Positions 62,551 to 64,000 of a stretch of 64,000 nt of DNA are shown piece by piece. Under the pieces are notes generated by a model that made no database searches, was not told the origin of the DNA, and worked only from the letters and a program-made list of their open reading frames with translations. Source of the DNA: Brachypodius melanocephalos (lineage: Eukaryota; Chordata; Aves; Passeriformes; Pycnonotidae); the NCBI GenBank assembly GCA_013398615.1, contig VZSR01003807.1, positions 968,944 through 1,032,943 of the forward strand, written 5' to 3'. A program made the position numbers and the translations under genes. Position 1 is the stretch's first letter. Every line of letters begins with the position of its first letter.

Positions 62551-63080
62551 GTTTTCATTTAATGGGTTACCATCTCGGTAAAGCTAACCAGATTGACAGC
62601 TGTGACTTGTCATCAAACTGTTAAAACACATAGAGAAGTCCTGTAACAACAGGCAAGCCAAAGAGATAATGAAAAGTCTGACGATTCATATAAAAATAAA
62701 ATATAATAAATCTATGCTAACTCAAAATCTGCCCCTTTGAATTATACCACTTAATTACCAGCCATTGATTAAAAGTGCTCTATTTCTGCCTCAGAGAACA
62801 TTCAAACAGAAATAAGAGGAGAAATACAGATATTCTTTACACCCTCCCTGGCTTCCCTTAATCACACAGAGTGTGTGAAATTTTAGCAAAAAGCCAGAAT
62901 TTGACAACTTCAGTAAGAGACAACAGCAAAATAATGCAAAGATGGATTTCCATCAGAACAAATTGCTTTCATTCAAATCTTTGCGTTATTCAACTCACAT
63001 AAATTTCTGATATTATTATTATTTTCCTGTCTCCCCTTTAGAACCAGATAGAGAACTCCCCTTCTACTGGATTTTCGTGT
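62550..63080. promoter_or_regulatory. Candidate conserved non-coding element with MEIS/TGIF-type sites
   Basis: TGACAGCTGTGA at 62594-62605 overlaps a CAGCTG E-box, and TTGTCA follows at 62607-62612, giving opposed MEIS/PREP/TGIF-type cores. Farther right come ACTTAATTACC, CCATTGATTAAAAG, CCTTAATCACACAG and TTTGCGTTATTC, all homeodomain-like words, without repeats or coding potential. The texture is that of a developmental enhancer. Conservation not testable here. Confidence 0.35.
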
Positions 63081-64000
63081 GCATACTCTTGAAAACTGAA
63101 ACATTTCCATTCATTCTTTACTGTCTCTGTAATAAAAAGTGATGAGACGGATCTGGACCAGAAAATTGTTGAAATGGGTATGTTTCTGGGAAGAATTTCA
63201 CCTTTAATAAAACAACATATTTAGCAAAAATTCATGTGGTTGCAAATGCCCCAAATAGGCCCAGAGAGCAGTGTTTGTTAGTGCCATAAATGAAATAAAT
63301 ATTACCCTCAGAAAGCAACATCCTATGCCGAACACTGTTAGTACAGTTCTCCCACTCACCTTTCTTTGATCCCCTGCATTTGGATGGTAGGTTTAATGGG
63401 TGGACAAACATGCAAGACTGAATAATCTGATTAATAAAGCTGCCTGTATAATGCTTTGTGTTTTTGCTTAGATTTAGATGTTCCAAAAGGACCATAATGA
63501 GCAAGGCAGGGAAACTTGAGAATCATCCCCCTAAGGAAATTAGTTAAAAATATAAGGAAAGAAATTCATGGCAAGAGTAGAGGAACTGGAGGAGCATGAT
63601 GTCTGCAGGATTTCTTCTTTGTGTTTGTATGCTCAGATGTTTAATAAAATGTTGGTTCTAGGCAAGGTTTTTCCCCATGTCTGAGAAATTTGTAATGTCT
63701 CCCATACAGATTCCCTGCACCTAGTAAGCTTTAGCTTTTGACAGGGACTTTTCAATGAGGCCACAAACAGAATCACCTCTCTCAACCCAAGTGTCTATTT
63801 ACATGAGACTTGGAGGAATTTAATAGCTTGTAGTGTAATTTCAACTTCCATCAAACCTGGTGGAGAGTGGACAGTCAACTTGAAGACCATTAAGAGAGTA
63901 CTTGAGTGTACTTGAATGTGAACAAATGTGCAGAAAAAATATTGAACAAACCTCTTTTTTAGTAAACTTGGTTTAAAATGGTTGCTAAACATCAGGCTCT
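63081..64000. other. Intergenic DNA to window end
   Basis: A+T-rich single-copy sequence. One homeodomain-like cluster (CTGATTAATAAAGC at about 63428) may extend the preceding element. No gene seen. Confidence 0.5.

Overview
The window is vertebrate nuclear DNA, most likely from a bird. Coding sequence comes in short exons with canonical GT-AG borders, separated by kilobase-scale introns. The clearest mobile elements are four 5'-truncated CR1 LINE fragments of avian/reptilian type. The rest is A+T-rich single-copy DNA with microsatellites. I see no bacterial-type operon, phage, CRISPR array or RNA gene.

Positions 1-43.5 kb (+ strand) hold the 3' part of one gene. I identify it as FAM120B, the constitutive coactivator of PPAR-gamma and a paralogue of FAM120A and FAM120C. 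Eight coding exons (1943-2123, 8350-8445, 13946-14118, 17916-18008, 33555-33761, 37654-37762, 39030-39143, 42088-42140) join with consistent phases into a 1,026-nt frame. That frame encodes the C-terminal 341 residues plus a stop. The N-terminal part, with the PIN/FEN1-like nuclease-fold domain, must lie left of the window. Intron sizes run from 1.3 kb to 15.5 kb. The 3' UTR probably ends near 43.1 kb or 43.5 kb.

Positions 43.5-64 kb show no exon I can defend. This part looks like an intergenic regulatory desert. It contains two CR1 fragments, a GC-rich promoter- or enhancer-like island at about 57.63-58.15 kb, and several AT-rich stretches dense in transcription-factor-like motifs that resemble conserved non-coding elements (about 48.25, 49.7-50.2, 53.8-54.4, 58.2-58.5 and 62.55-63.1 kb). 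In human 6q27 the order is DLL1-FAM120B-PSMB1-TBP-PDCD2. If synteny holds, this desert lies between FAM120B and PSMB1, and some of these elements could serve the developmental gene DLL1, with FAM120B as a bystander. That is inference.

The most unusual local features are a 136-bp pure GGAA microsatellite inside a 250-bp purine tract, a (TG)7 tract abutting a 3' splice site, a 28-bp-period duplication carrying two p53-type half-sites, a GC-rich intronic island with paired CACCTG boxes, and an LTTLL motif in the FAM120B protein. I found no clearly new biological system.
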